Source: Promethearchaeota archaeon (lineage in GTDB: Archaea > Asgardarchaeota > Lokiarchaeia > Sigyniarchaeales > SOKP01). Taken from it: a DNA stretch of 64,000 nt. The stretch is taken from NCBI GenBank assembly GCA_030603385.1, contig JAUVXW010000003.1, positions 62,001 to 126,000 on the forward strand, in the 5' to 3' direction. This document shows positions 9,537-18,523 of this stretch, piece after piece; the first letter of the stretch is position 1; each line of letters starts with the position of its first letter. The notes beneath the pieces are model-generated. The model saw only the letters and a list, made by a program, of their open reading frames with translations. It had not been told where the DNA came from and did no database searches. The position numbers and the translations under genes were made by a program.

Positions 9537-10783
9537 TGACTCCTAAATCGAAAACAAAAGAAAATCAATTAAAATATAACTCTATTGATGAAAAAGGTTC
9601 TGGTAAGTTGATTGAAGTAGATAACGCATATAGAATAACAGAAAGGCTGGCACTCCCTCGATTAATAGGTTCTGAAGGAGAGAAGAAAGCAATTGAAACT
9701 GTAGTTGAAGAATTTAAAAATGCAGGATACGAGTCAATAAATCGACATGAGTTTATGACTTCATTTAATAATTTAATTTACTCAAGATATATCTTTCTAA
9801 TACTAGGAACGGGATTGATATTATTAAGCCTCTCACTCTATATAAATCCTTTATTAACTTTAGGTCTAATTGCTCTAGCATTATTCCTTTCATTTAAAGC
9901 ACTTCAAACTGCTACTTCTACCAAAATAAAATTATGTAAAAATATGAAAAATAATTATAAGACTGAAAACATTTGGGTTGATTTGAAAAGTAAGAACTCT
10001 AGAGGTAAAGTAATTTTTATGGGGCATTGGGATTCTAAATCTCAAGTATTTCCAACGTCAACACGTATTATGATATTTTTAATATTCATATTTAGTTCTC
10101 TTATTCTTTATATGCTATACTGTATTTTGAGCCTTCTTAAAATTTTAATTAATTTTGAACTACCAATTTTGAACAATATTTTATTAGATGTGTGTATAAT
10201 TACTGCATTAATTGGAGCACTTAATTATTTTAACAAAACAGGAAATAATTCTCCAGGTGCATTCGATAATGCCGCCGCCGTAGGATCAATAATAGAGCTC
10301 GCAAGATACTATAAAACAGATCCAACTAACAATATTGATTTAACATTTCTAAGTCCCGGTTCAGAAGAGTTAAATTTAGGTGGCGTAATTAATTTTATCC
10401 ACAATTTTAAAGACAAGTTAAACAGCGAATCAACTTATTTCATAAACCTAGATCTTATTGGAGGCTCAGAAATAATTAGATTAACAAGTTCTTATGGAAT
10501 TCCACGAAAAAATTCTTCTAAAAAATTGAACGCACTGTTTTTAGTAAGTGCTAAAGAGAAACAAATTAAAATAAAAGATATATATTCTCCCACTGGTGTG
10601 TGGTCGGATTTTATGCCTGTTGTACAAGAAGGCTTTGAAGCATGCTGGCTCGGTTCTGAACCTGGTTTGAAATTTGTCCATACAAAGAGAGATGATATGA
10701 AATTAGTATCTAAAGAAGGTATTAAGAACATACTTACTTTATGTGTTGATGTCATTAAGAAATTAGATAATGAGTTTAAGTAA
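9536..10783 (+). CDS. M28-family metallopeptidase with membrane segments
   Basis: Zinc aminopeptidase-like protein of 415 residues. Candidate metal ligands follow the M28 order: H164 in GHWDSK, D244 in PGAFDNAAA, the Glu pair in GSEELNLGG (about 276-278), an Asp in NLDLIGG, and a final His in FVHTKRDD (about 383). Hydrophobic segments at about 82-128 and 180-238 imply four or so membrane passes inserted between the N-terminal part and the catalytic core, so the enzyme is membrane bound. The ATG overlaps the stop of the eIF2B-like remnant by one base, so its translation may depend on reading of that frame. It probably releases N-terminal amino acids from peptides; the substrate is unknown. Confidence 0.8.
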   Translation: MTPKSKTKENQLKYNSIDEKGSGKLIEVDNAYRITERLALPRLIGSEGEKKAIETVVEEFKNAGYESINRHEFMTSFNNLIYSRYIFLILGTGLILLSLSLYINPLLTLGLIALALFLSFKALQTATSTKIKLCKNMKNNYKTENIWVDLKSKNSRGKVIFMGHWDSKSQVFPTSTRIMIFLIFIFSSLILYMLYCILSLLKILINFELPILNNILLDVCIITALIGALNYFNKTGNNSPGAFDNAAAVGSIIELARYYKTDPTNNIDLTFLSPGSEELNLGGVINFIHNFKDKLNSESTYFINLDLIGGSEIIRLTSSYGIPRKNSSKKLNALFLVSAKEKQIKIKDIYSPTGVWSDFMPVVQEGFEACWLGSEPGLKFVHTKRDDMKLVSKEGIKNILTLCVDVIKKLDNEFK

Positions 10784-10924
10784 ATATCTGCTTCTTTCTT
10801 TGTTCAATTTATAATAAAAAAGCAAAATCTTGTAAAATTTTAATAATTAATGTATAAAACTTAAATTATTTTCCTAGATTTAATTTATAGATCTTAATTA
10901 TATATAAAAAAGAAGTTTTCTAAA

Positions 10925-11908
10925 ATGTTGACTCCAGAACAATTTAAAGAATTATTAAAGGATAATGTTATAAATCTTCGAATTCACGCTAGAGGTGGAC
11001 AAGGAGGTGTGACTGCTTCAAACTTATGCGTAGAAGCCTTTTATGGATATGGTGTTTGCCAACCTCTTTTTGGTGCAGAAAGAATGGGGTCTCCTACTGA
11101 AAGTTATGTCAGACTTAGCGCAAATGATGATCTTGTAAGGTCCAATGAACAAGTATATTCACCTCATTTTGTTTGTGTATTAGATCCTTCTCTTCTAGGT
11201 GAGATTAACGTAACCGCTGGTTTAGCTAAGGGAGGATGGTTAATTGTTAATACAACATTAAATCAGGAAGATATTCAAAATATTGTAGGCAGAACTGATA
11301 TAAATGTTGCTACTATTGATGCTACAAGAATCGCTTTAGAAGTTTTAGGCAGAAATATAACAAACACTATTATACTTGGCGCTCTTCTTAGGGTTGGACC
11401 AATATTTACGGTAGAAGCTTTAGCTGATGCGATTATGAGGCGTTTTAAAGGAGAGATTGCTGGAAAAAATGTAGCTGCAATTAAACAAGCAATCGAAGAA
11501 ACATGTGTTTATGATATTGGTCTTGATCCAGATCTTACTATGGATACAAAAATTCCATGGCAACAAGTATTTCCTGGGTTACCGGGCTTTAAAGAATTAG
11601 ATAAAGCAGGTGTTTGGTATTGCGATGAAACAGTTATAGAGATAGGAAGCAATCAAGTGAATACAGGTTCTTGGGGTGAATGGGACATGATTTGGGATGA
11701 AGAAAAATGTACAGATTGCGCTCAGTGCTGGTATATTTGCCCAGACTTTTCTATAATTAGAGAAAAGGGAGAGGATGGATTATGGCACATGAAGGGTATT
11801 GATATACTTCATTGTAAATCATGTCAAAATTGCCTTGAAATTTGTCCAGTTGAAGCTATTAGTAAAAGATTAAAACAAGGTCCGGCGTCATGTGCCGCAC
11901 CAGAATAA
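10925..11908 (+). CDS. Pyruvate-type ferredoxin oxidoreductase, fused gamma-delta subunit
   Basis: Residues about 15-200 form a POR gamma domain (HARGGQGGVTASNL, ERMGSPTESYVR). Residues about 255-315 form a ferredoxin domain with two [4Fe-4S] motifs (CTDCAQCWYICP, CKSCQNCLEICP). The PorG and PorD subunits are therefore one polypeptide, unlike the separate korC and korD earlier in the window. It is first in the operon with PorA (15 bases on) and PorB. Pyruvate is the likely substrate because PorA resembles pyruvate or 2-oxoisovalerate enzymes, but this is inference. Confidence 0.9.
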   Translation: MLTPEQFKELLKDNVINLRIHARGGQGGVTASNLCVEAFYGYGVCQPLFGAERMGSPTESYVRLSANDDLVRSNEQVYSPHFVCVLDPSLLGEINVTAGLAKGGWLIVNTTLNQEDIQNIVGRTDINVATIDATRIALEVLGRNITNTIILGALLRVGPIFTVEALADAIMRRFKGEIAGKNVAAIKQAIEETCVYDIGLDPDLTMDTKIPWQQVFPGLPGFKELDKAGVWYCDETVIEIGSNQVNTGSWGEWDMIWDEEKCTDCAQCWYICPDFSIIREKGEDGLWHMKGIDILHCKSCQNCLEICPVEAISKRLKQGPASCAAPE

Positions 11909-11922
11909 AGAGGTAGATAAAA

Positions 11923-13152
11923 TTGAGTATTGAACCAATGAAAATATTTTTTAAAGAAATTAAAGAGCCAATCACCACCACGATGATAGGAAATTATGCC
12001 GTTGCTGGTGGTGTTACTCAAACTGACCCAGATGTTATCTGTGCTTTTCCCATTACTCCACAAACTCAATCAGTAGAAGGATTATCTGATGTAGTCCATC
12101 AAGGTAGATTAAAGGCTGCTTTTGTAAATGTTGAATCTGAATTGGCTGCGATAAGTTTCTCAACTGCAGCGTGTGCCGCAGGAGCAAGATCTTTTACTGC
12201 TACAGCAAGTCAAGGGTACTTATTGATGACAGAGGGTCTACCAATGGCAGTTGGATGGAGATTACCCTTAACGATGATGATTTCCGCTCGTGCTTTTAAC
12301 TCCCCAAATTTATCTATTTGGAATTCTTGGGAATATACACAAGTTAATTCGGAACTTGGGTGGAATATAATCGTTTCTGAAAATGTTCAAGAGACCTATG
12401 ATGCAGCGATACTTTCAGTTATGATATCCGAAGATTCTTTGTTCCCAACAATTTTCGTTCATGATGGATTTATAATATCACATTCTGTACAAAAATTAAC
12501 TTTAATTCCTGATGAAAATGTAAAAAGAATGACTCCAAAAAAGCCAAGAGAGACAATTGACCCTTCAAAACCGGGAACTTGGGGTGGAATAGTTACTCCT
12601 GCTTATTTTATGGAAGGCAGAGCTAATTTAGATAAAGCTAAAGAACCAGTTTTGGGCCAAATGACTGATGTGTTCAAAAAATTTAAAACAGAAACTGGGA
12701 GAGAATATAATTTAATTGAAACTTATAATTTGGATAATTCATCAAAAACAGCAATATGTACTATGGGATCATTGTCTGGGAATATAATAAGCTGGATGAC
12801 TAAAAATAAGGATATTGGGTTAATCAAAATCCGAGTCTTTAGACCATTTCCTTATGAAGAACTAAGAAAAATCATTGAAGAATATGGAATAGAAAAGCTT
12901 ATACTGTTAGAAAAAAGTGATTCTTTAAATGGCATGTTACCTCCCTTTTCAATGTCCATAGCTACTGCGCTTTATCCACTTGGAACAATATTTAGAAGTT
13001 TTATTGTGGGTTTAGGTGGTCGAGATGTTACCAGAGATGAATTTGATATTGCGAAAAAGAAAATGGCTTCGATAACTGATATGAAAGGTCCACTTTATAT
13101 GTATCTCGGGGTAAGAGAAACTAAGGAAAAAATTCTTGGGGTGAGTGAATAG
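11923..13152 (+). CDS. porA: Pyruvate-type ferredoxin oxidoreductase, alpha subunit
   Basis: Alpha subunit of 409 residues in the usual order: GNYAVAGGVTQTDPDV, FPITPQTQSVEGL, FVNVESELAAISF and ATASQGYLLMTEGLP in the pyrimidine-binding domain, then domain II with IKIRVFRPFPYEELR. It acts with PorB in TPP-dependent oxidative decarboxylation to acetyl-CoA. Start is TTG, supported by GAGGT eight bases upstream; the next ATG is five codons in. It ends in TAG, one base before the ATG of the permuted PorB. Confidence 0.9.
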   Translation: MSIEPMKIFFKEIKEPITTTMIGNYAVAGGVTQTDPDVICAFPITPQTQSVEGLSDVVHQGRLKAAFVNVESELAAISFSTAACAAGARSFTATASQGYLLMTEGLPMAVGWRLPLTMMISARAFNSPNLSIWNSWEYTQVNSELGWNIIVSENVQETYDAAILSVMISEDSLFPTIFVHDGFIISHSVQKLTLIPDENVKRMTPKKPRETIDPSKPGTWGGIVTPAYFMEGRANLDKAKEPVLGQMTDVFKKFKTETGREYNLIETYNLDNSSKTAICTMGSLSGNIISWMTKNKDIGLIKIRVFRPFPYEELRKIIEEYGIEKLILLEKSDSLNGMLPPFSMSIATALYPLGTIFRSFIVGLGGRDVTRDEFDIAKKKMASITDMKGPLYMYLGVRETKEKILGVSE

Positions 13153-13153
13153 A

Positions 13154-14242
13154 ATGTCAAAACCAGAAAGAAATATAATTAATTTTGAAGATATTTTAGC
13201 AAGAGATGGAAAATGCAATGTGTTATTCTTTAATTATGATAATGAAGCGTTTATGAACACGGGAATTCAAGAAAGTGGAGCAACTCCTCCTTACGCATCT
13301 ACAACAACGGGTCCTGCAGGAGAGAAAATACCTGGAAAGGTTGGAGTAAAACAAGATTTGGTTACACCCTTCGCTTTCTATGGGACTAAAAAACTTTTCT
13401 TAGCTACAGTTAACCCAGCATATCCTAATGATTTTATGGGAAAGATGATGGATGCTCTCAAATCAAATGGTTCCGCATTCATTCAAGCATATTCAGATTG
13501 TATGAGAGGATGGAGACATGAAGCTGCTGACGCATTTAAAATATCAAAATTAGCGACAGATTGTGGATATTGGCCGTTATATACTATTAGAGTGGAAGAT
13601 GGAATGCCAGTTTTTACATATTACCGGGGATTAGATCTTGATAAAGATAAATTTGTAGAATACCTAAAATCCATGGGGAGATTTAGACATTTATTTAAAC
13701 CAAAATTCATGGAAAAAGAAATTAATGAAATCATTTATTTAACAGAAAAAAGAAATGAAAAATTAAAAGGATTAATAGAACAATTCGGAGCTGAAAAGCC
13801 AATTGATTTATATAGGGTAAATAGAAAAAAATTAGCTCCTCAAACTCATTTACAACGAGGTCATGGGCTTTGTCCTGGATGTGGGGCAGGAATGGTCTTA
13901 AATCAAATGGCTACTGCTGCTACAGCTGTAGCAGGCAATAATATTATTTATGTGAATAATACAAGCTGCTCTGAAGTATCCACTTCGAAAGATAACGTAA
14001 CTTCTTGGAATGTTCCCTGGGTGCATCACTTATTTGAATCAGGTGCCACAGTTGCAGATGGCATAATAACAGCTAAAAAAATCATGAAAGCTAAGGGATT
14101 ATATGATAGAGATATCCCATGGGTTATTCATATTGCAGGAGATGGTTCTACATATGATATTGGGTTCCAATTTCTTAAAGCAGCACTTATTAGAACAAGT
14201 AGTTTTATGGAAATGAATCAGTATCTAATAAATCAAAAATAA
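13154..14242 (+). CDS. porB: Pyruvate-type ferredoxin oxidoreductase beta subunit, circularly permuted
   Basis: This is a PorB with its halves exchanged in one unbroken frame. The first ~185 residues are the normal C-terminal half: NYDNEAFMNTGIQESGATPP, STTTGPAGEKIPGK, YSDCMRGW, CGYWPLYTI and GRFRHLF. After a charged linker (about 186-235) comes the normal N-terminal half: RGHGLCPGCGAGM, NNTSCSEVSTS, SWNVPWVHHLFE and finally the TPP motif GDGSTYDIGFQFLKAAL, then a short novel tail. All four Cys expected to bind the proximal [4Fe-4S] cluster are present (CPGC, TSC, SDC), as are GDG and the YDNEAF element. The break falls in the loop between the GDG helix and the following strand. Start: GGGGTGA nine bases before ATG 13154; the track's GTG 13145 overlaps porA and is less likely. 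Residue positions count from 13154. Function is probably retained (inference). Confidence 0.88.
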   Translation: MSKPERNIINFEDILARDGKCNVLFFNYDNEAFMNTGIQESGATPPYASTTTGPAGEKIPGKVGVKQDLVTPFAFYGTKKLFLATVNPAYPNDFMGKMMDALKSNGSAFIQAYSDCMRGWRHEAADAFKISKLATDCGYWPLYTIRVEDGMPVFTYYRGLDLDKDKFVEYLKSMGRFRHLFKPKFMEKEINEIIYLTEKRNEKLKGLIEQFGAEKPIDLYRVNRKKLAPQTHLQRGHGLCPGCGAGMVLNQMATAATAVAGNNIIYVNNTSCSEVSTSKDNVTSWNVPWVHHLFESGATVADGIITAKKIMKAKGLYDRDIPWVIHIAGDGSTYDIGFQFLKAALIRTSSFMEMNQYLINQK

Positions 14243-14275
14243 TTTATTTTTATAATTTCATTTTTTTTATTTCAT
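14243..14275 (+). terminator. T-rich terminator after the porGD-A-B operon
   Basis: Directly after the porB stop are tttatttttataatttcattttttttatttc-type T runs on the coding strand, a plausible U-tract terminator for the operon. Inferred from composition. Confidence 0.45.
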
Positions 14276-14359
14276 TATCAACTATATTTTTTAAATTAAT
14301 TCTACAAATCTGGTTTTTCCTAAAGGAATATTTTTTTTAATTCAACTACTATTTCTTTT

Positions 14360-15127
14360 ATGGTAATTAAAGTCGAAAAGAATTATCCAATTTATACAGT
14401 AATAATTGATAATCCCGATGTGAAAAATGCTGTAGATAAAGATGCTGCTAATCAACTTGCTAATGCATTTAGAGAATTTGAATTAGATGAAAAAGCTTTA
14501 GTTGGTGTCTTATGGGGTGCAAATGGAACTTTTTGCTCAGGAGCAAATTTAAAAAATATTGCTGAGGGAGGGGGAAACCGAAAAGAAAAAGATGGGGATG
14601 GACCAATGGGTCCGTCTAGATTACAATTATCTAAACCTGTGATCGCAGCAGTAGCAGGATATGCAGTTGCAGGGGGTCTTGAACTTGCTTTATGGTGTGA
14701 TATGCGAGTAGTTGAGAGAAATGCTATATTTGGGGTTTTTTGCCGTAGATTCGGGGTACCTTTGATTGATGGTGGTACTGTCCGGCTTCCAAGGCTTATT
14801 GGATTAAGCCGAGCTTTAGATATGATTCTTACAGGGCGTCCTGTTAATGCAGAGGAAGCATATAATTGGGGATTAGCAAATCGGATTGTTGATATTGGGC
14901 AATCAAGACAGGAAGCTGAGAAATTAGCAAGGCAGATTGCTGAATTTCCACAAATATGTATGAGAAATGATAGGTTATCCTCTTATAGTCAGTTTGGATT
15001 GAATATAAAAGATGCAATGCTTCAAGAGTTTGAATATGGTTTAAAAACTTTAGAAACAGGAGAACATCTAAAAGGGAGTAAAACATTTATTCAAGGAAAA
15101 GGAAAGCATGGCTCTTTTGATAAATAG
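14360..15127 (+). CDS. Enoyl-CoA hydratase/isomerase (crotonase) family protein
   Basis: Crotonase-fold protein of 255 residues that acts on acyl-CoA thioesters. Oxyanion-hole elements are FCSGANLKNI (about residue 58) and AGYAVAGGLELAL (about 97). The active-site region reads RRFGVPLIDGGTVRLPR, a subfamily variant in which Asp stands near the position of the second hydratase Glu. C-terminal helices carry a basic end. The exact reaction (hydratase, isomerase or other) cannot be read from the sequence. It is single on the + strand between porB and yjbQ, ends in TAG, and starts at ATG without an obvious Shine-Dalgarno, so it may be leaderless. Confidence 0.85.
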   Translation: MVIKVEKNYPIYTVIIDNPDVKNAVDKDAANQLANAFREFELDEKALVGVLWGANGTFCSGANLKNIAEGGGNRKEKDGDGPMGPSRLQLSKPVIAAVAGYAVAGGLELALWCDMRVVERNAIFGVFCRRFGVPLIDGGTVRLPRLIGLSRALDMILTGRPVNAEEAYNWGLANRIVDIGQSRQEAEKLARQIAEFPQICMRNDRLSSYSQFGLNIKDAMLQEFEYGLKTLETGEHLKGSKTFIQGKGKHGSFDK

Positions 15128-15172
15128 AAACTAATTTATGTATCTGCAAATTAAATAATAATTGGTGATGAT

Positions 15173-15589
15173 ATGATTAAATTTGAAGAATTTAGACTCA
15201 AAACCCCAGAGAGAGAAATACTTTTAGATGTAACAAATGAAGTGCATAAAATTGTAAGGAATTCTAATATACAAGAGGGTATATGTCGAGTATTTGTACC
15301 CCATACTACAGCAGGAATAACAATTAATGAAAATGCAGATCCTTCAGTAATAAAAGACATAAGTAACTATTTAGGAAAACTAATTCCACATGAAGGAGGA
15401 TTAGGATACACCTTTAAGCACAGAGAAGGAAATTCAGATGCCCATATCAAATGTACGCTAACTGGACATTCAGTTGAAATAATAATTCATGAAAACAGAT
15501 TAATGCTTGGAACATGGCAAGGTATAATGTTTGCTGAATTTGATGGTCCTCGTAACAGAAGGATTTATGTACAGATTCAGGGGCAATGA
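15173..15589 (+). CDS. YjbQ/UPF0047 family protein
   Basis: A 138-residue member of the YjbQ family (secondary thiamine-phosphate synthase-like proteins). Signature stretches are VPHTTAGITINENADPSV, EGNSDAHIK and LGTWQGIMFAEFDGPR. The conserved His, Asn and Glu residues that bind a ligand or metal in the family are present, and the length is normal. GGTGA sits four bases before the ATG. The physiological role of the family in archaea is not settled. It does not appear to share an operon with either neighbour. Confidence 0.9.
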   Translation: MIKFEEFRLKTPEREILLDVTNEVHKIVRNSNIQEGICRVFVPHTTAGITINENADPSVIKDISNYLGKLIPHEGGLGYTFKHREGNSDAHIKCTLTGHSVEIIIHENRLMLGTWQGIMFAEFDGPRNRRIYVQIQGQ

Positions 15590-15679
15590 TAAGAATCGGG
15601 CTCAAATTGATATAATCTATAATAAACCTTAATTCATTTCAAAAATTTAATCTTATAATTATTTATATAGGGGATTTAA

Positions 15680-16750
15680 ATGGAATTTGGTTTTAATTCG
15701 CTCTCGAATTTAGCAAAAATTAAAAAAAATGTCAAAAGAAAGAGAATTTCCAGCTACGATAAAAGTGGGGCAAATGCAGATTTTATTTTTATAGAAAACA
15801 AGGAAAAATACAATATATGTGATATTCATGGATCGGGTATAATAAAACACATTTGGATGACATTGGCATCCCAAGATAATAATTATTTAAGGAAAGTCAT
15901 TATTCGAATGTGGTGGGATGATGAAGAAAATCCCTCTGTTGAATGTCCAATTGGTGATTTTTTTGGTATTGGACATGGGAAAACTGTAAATTTTTGGAGT
16001 TTACCACTATCAATGGGTCCTAATGATGGCAAGGGCTTTAATTGCTTTTTCCCCATGCCGTTTTCTAGAAGAGCAAGAATCGAAGTCGAAAATGAAAGCG
16101 ATGAAAGCAAATTAATATGTTATTTTTATATTGATTATGAAGAATATTCTGAAATTGAACCATCTTATGGAAGATTTCATGTTTTATGGAGAAGAGAAAA
16201 CCCTTGCAAGGGTCAAGACTATGAATATCTAAAGAAAAGAAGTTATAAAGCATCAAAGTTTAGTAAAAAAAATCCATCTCATGAAGATGATTATTTAGTT
16301 ATGGAAGCTGAGGGAGAGGGTCATTATGTGGGGTGTCATTTAGATATCCATAACTTATTTGAAACTGAAAGACATAATTGGCCTGGTGAAGGCGATGATT
16401 ACATTGAGATTGATGATGGTGAAATCGTTCTTTATGGAACAGGAACAGAAGACTATTTCTGTGGCTCGTGGTGCCCTATTCAATATTATTGTTCACCTTA
16501 TTTTGGAGTAACTTTAACTGGTGGGAAGAATTGGAGTGGAAAGATCTCATATTATCGGTATCATATTGAGGATCCAATTTACTTTCATAAAAATATTAAA
16601 ATAAAAATAGAACATGGACACGCTAATCAACGTTCGGATGATTGGTCATCAACAGCATATTGGTATCAAACAGAACCTCATAAAAAGTTTAACCCATTAC
16701 TGCCTGTAGATGAAAGATTGCCAAGAGAAAAGCCTAAAGAAATAAAATAA
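15680..16750 (+). CDS. DUF2961 (glycoside hydrolase family 172-like) protein
   Basis: Protein of 356 residues with the DUF2961/GH172 pattern: DIHGSGIIKHIWMT, the metal-contacting and substrate region PIGDFFGIGHG, FFPMPFSRRARIEVEN, and the acidic motif YGTGTEDYFCGSW, which contains a conserved Glu of the kind used catalytically in the family. Characterised GH172 members act on fructofuranosyl or arabinofuranosyl linkages. There is no signal peptide, so it should be cytoplasmic and work on small or imported sugars. Start: GGGGA five bases before ATG. No sugar genes lie nearby, so the substrate is unknown. Confidence 0.82.
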   Translation: MEFGFNSLSNLAKIKKNVKRKRISSYDKSGANADFIFIENKEKYNICDIHGSGIIKHIWMTLASQDNNYLRKVIIRMWWDDEENPSVECPIGDFFGIGHGKTVNFWSLPLSMGPNDGKGFNCFFPMPFSRRARIEVENESDESKLICYFYIDYEEYSEIEPSYGRFHVLWRRENPCKGQDYEYLKKRSYKASKFSKKNPSHEDDYLVMEAEGEGHYVGCHLDIHNLFETERHNWPGEGDDYIEIDDGEIVLYGTGTEDYFCGSWCPIQYYCSPYFGVTLTGGKNWSGKISYYRYHIEDPIYFHKNIKIKIEHGHANQRSDDWSSTAYWYQTEPHKKFNPLLPVDERLPREKPKEIK

Positions 16751-16778
16751 AAATTGAAGAAATTGAAAAATTATACTT

Positions 16779-17468
16779 TTATTCAAGAGCTTTTTTAATA
16801 GCAGCTCTTGCGAGCAATCGTGTAGAATCGAGGAGAGGTAACGGTGAATTATCTGGATCAACTAATAGAGGTATTTCCGTACATCCTAGTACAACCGCAT
16901 CACAACCGTTAGCTTTAAGTTTTTGTAGTATCTTATTAAAAAATATACTAGATTTCTCAGTAAAAATACCATTTACTAATTCTTCAAAAATAATCTGATC
17001 TATTTTTTCTTGATCTCTTTCTTGTAGAATTTCACAGTTAATCCGAAATTTTTTAAGAGCATCGGGATAAACTGGTGATGTGACAAGATATTTTGTTCCT
17101 AATATGCCTAAATGTTTAAATTTCTTATTTTTAGCTTCTTCTCCTACAACTTCTGCAATATTCAACCAAGGGATTGGTGATCTGGATATCATTAGGTTAT
17201 ATGCTTGGTGTATTGTATTATCAGGGCAAATTGCAAAATCAGCTCCTGCTTTTGCTACAATTTCCGTGGAAGTAAGCATTAGCTCTGCTACTTTTTCCCA
17301 ATCCCCATTCCAGATGTATTGCATATAATCAGAAAGAGGTGGTGTATGCATAGTGATCTCAGGATGTCTATATTTAAACAATTTTTCCTGTGCTTCTATA
17401 CATATTGTAGTATAACATAAGGCAGCTCCTTCTGCACTACAAGCAACAATTCCAATATGTTTGACCAA
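16779..17468 (-). CDS. Aspartate/glutamate racemase-like protein
   Basis: Two-domain Asp/Glu/hydantoin racemase-fold protein of about 230 residues. The second catalytic Cys is clear in VLGCTEIPLL. At the first site the family usually has (C/T)NTxH; here it reads CPDNTIHQ, with Asp in the nucleophile position and a Cys two residues earlier, so a classical two-Cys racemisation is uncertain. N-terminus: KHIGIVACSAEG. The track's GTG start at 17477 overlaps the AGGTG motif; TTG at 17468 lies six bases after that motif and is preferred. It is transcribed in the same direction as the BKACE-like gene upstream, about 120 bases apart. Confidence 0.78.
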   Translation of the reverse strand: MVKHIGIVACSAEGAALCYTTICIEAQEKLFKYRHPEITMHTPPLSDYMQYIWNGDWEKVAELMLTSTEIVAKAGADFAICPDNTIHQAYNLMISRSPIPWLNIAEVVGEEAKNKKFKHLGILGTKYLVTSPVYPDALKKFRINCEILQERDQEKIDQIIFEELVNGIFTEKSSIFFNKILQKLKANGCDAVVLGCTEIPLLVDPDNSPLPLLDSTRLLARAAIKKALE

Positions 17469-17587
17469 ATTTAACACCTATTTACTTTAAGTATTATATT
17501 TTTGCTAATTTAAATTCTCTTAATTTTTTTAATTAACGCTAATTAGCAGTACTAGAATGTACATAAACTTCATTTCCTTCACCATTG

Positions 17588-18394
17588 TTATTTCAATCCT
17601 AATATAACTCTTGCTTCTGATGGATCTGCTATTTCACGACGAACATGTTTACAAATATCGACATAATTTTTTATAATTTCTGCATTATTTTTTGCTGGTT
17701 TTTCTTTTTTAATGAACGGGTAATCCTCCGTACCAACCCTTATATTTCCATCATGGGTAAGAACAAATACTAAAAGCTTCATTTGATCTTCTCCCATTAC
17801 ACTCACACCATGAATAGATTTCTGTGGCATGAATTTTTTTCTATACATATATTCTTGATAATTTGCTGGACTCCACATACCTCCTGGCCAATTGAAGAAT
17901 AAAGTTAAAATATGCGGATTTGACCATTCTATTAAACTTTTATCGATTAAATAATTTAAATTCCAGGAAGATCCCGTATGCCACAATTCCCAATCAGGCT
18001 TAATATTATATTTTTTTAATTTCATACAGTATTCTTCCAATTCTTTTATTGGATGTAGAATATCCACTTTAACTTGATCAAAATACTCAGCATCATGATT
18101 CAACATTACTGACATCATTTCTGGTTTAGCATCAAAATCTCCTTTTCTTTGTTGGATCGACTCACTAGACAGCCCCGCCTGAATAATTATATCACATCTT
18201 TCTCGTATTCTCTTGACTGTTTCAATTTCCTTTCCTCGAGGCAAGTGAACATGAGCAACTGCAGCACCCGCATCACAACATTCGACTACATCCTCAATTA
18301 GTTGCTCAGTTGTTTCTGCCCAATTTTTTACTTCAGGATATACCAAAGAATTTGCAGTGGTAGCGGTTATTATTATTTTTTGGTTTTCTTTCAT
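17588..18394 (-). CDS. BKACE-like beta-keto acid cleavage enzyme (DUF849)
   Basis: TIM-barrel protein of the beta-keto acid cleavage enzyme family, zinc enzymes that condense a beta-keto acid with acetyl-CoA (for example 3-keto-5-aminohexanoate cleavage in lysine fermentation). Visible features: ITATTANSLVYPEV at the N-terminus, zinc ligands in AAVAHVHLP, a Glu in DWELWHTGSS, FFNWPGGMWSP, and VRVGTEDYP-like IRVGTEDYPF near the end. The ORF track starts at 18571, but the first 59 codons are low-complexity and overlap the divergent hydrolase gene. ATG at 18394 gives the normal family start (MKENQKIIITA). The substrate cannot be assigned. Confidence 0.85.
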   Translation of the reverse strand: MKENQKIIITATTANSLVYPEVKNWAETTEQLIEDVVECCDAGAAVAHVHLPRGKEIETVKRIRERCDIIIQAGLSSESIQQRKGDFDAKPEMMSVMLNHDAEYFDQVKVDILHPIKELEEYCMKLKKYNIKPDWELWHTGSSWNLNYLIDKSLIEWSNPHILTLFFNWPGGMWSPANYQEYMYRKKFMPQKSIHGVSVMGEDQMKLLVFVLTHDGNIRVGTEDYPFIKKEKPAKNNAEIIKNYVDICKHVRREIADPSEARVILGLK

Positions 18395-18523
18395 AATTAT
18401 ATTCAATAAGTTCTTATGATACCTTGTAGTATATAAGCCTTTATATACCAAAAAAGCTAATTTTTTTTTTACTTGACTTCCTAAAAAATTTAATAAATAA
18501 AAATATTTGGAGATAGTCCATTT

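Noticed and set aside
10492-10755. 87-residue minus-strand ORF
   Set aside because: Antisense to the M28 peptidase, whose metal ligands lie in the + frame.
13145-13153. GTG 13145 as porB start
   Set aside because: It overlaps porA and lies inside the Shine-Dalgarno region; ATG 13154 has correct spacing from GGGGTGA.
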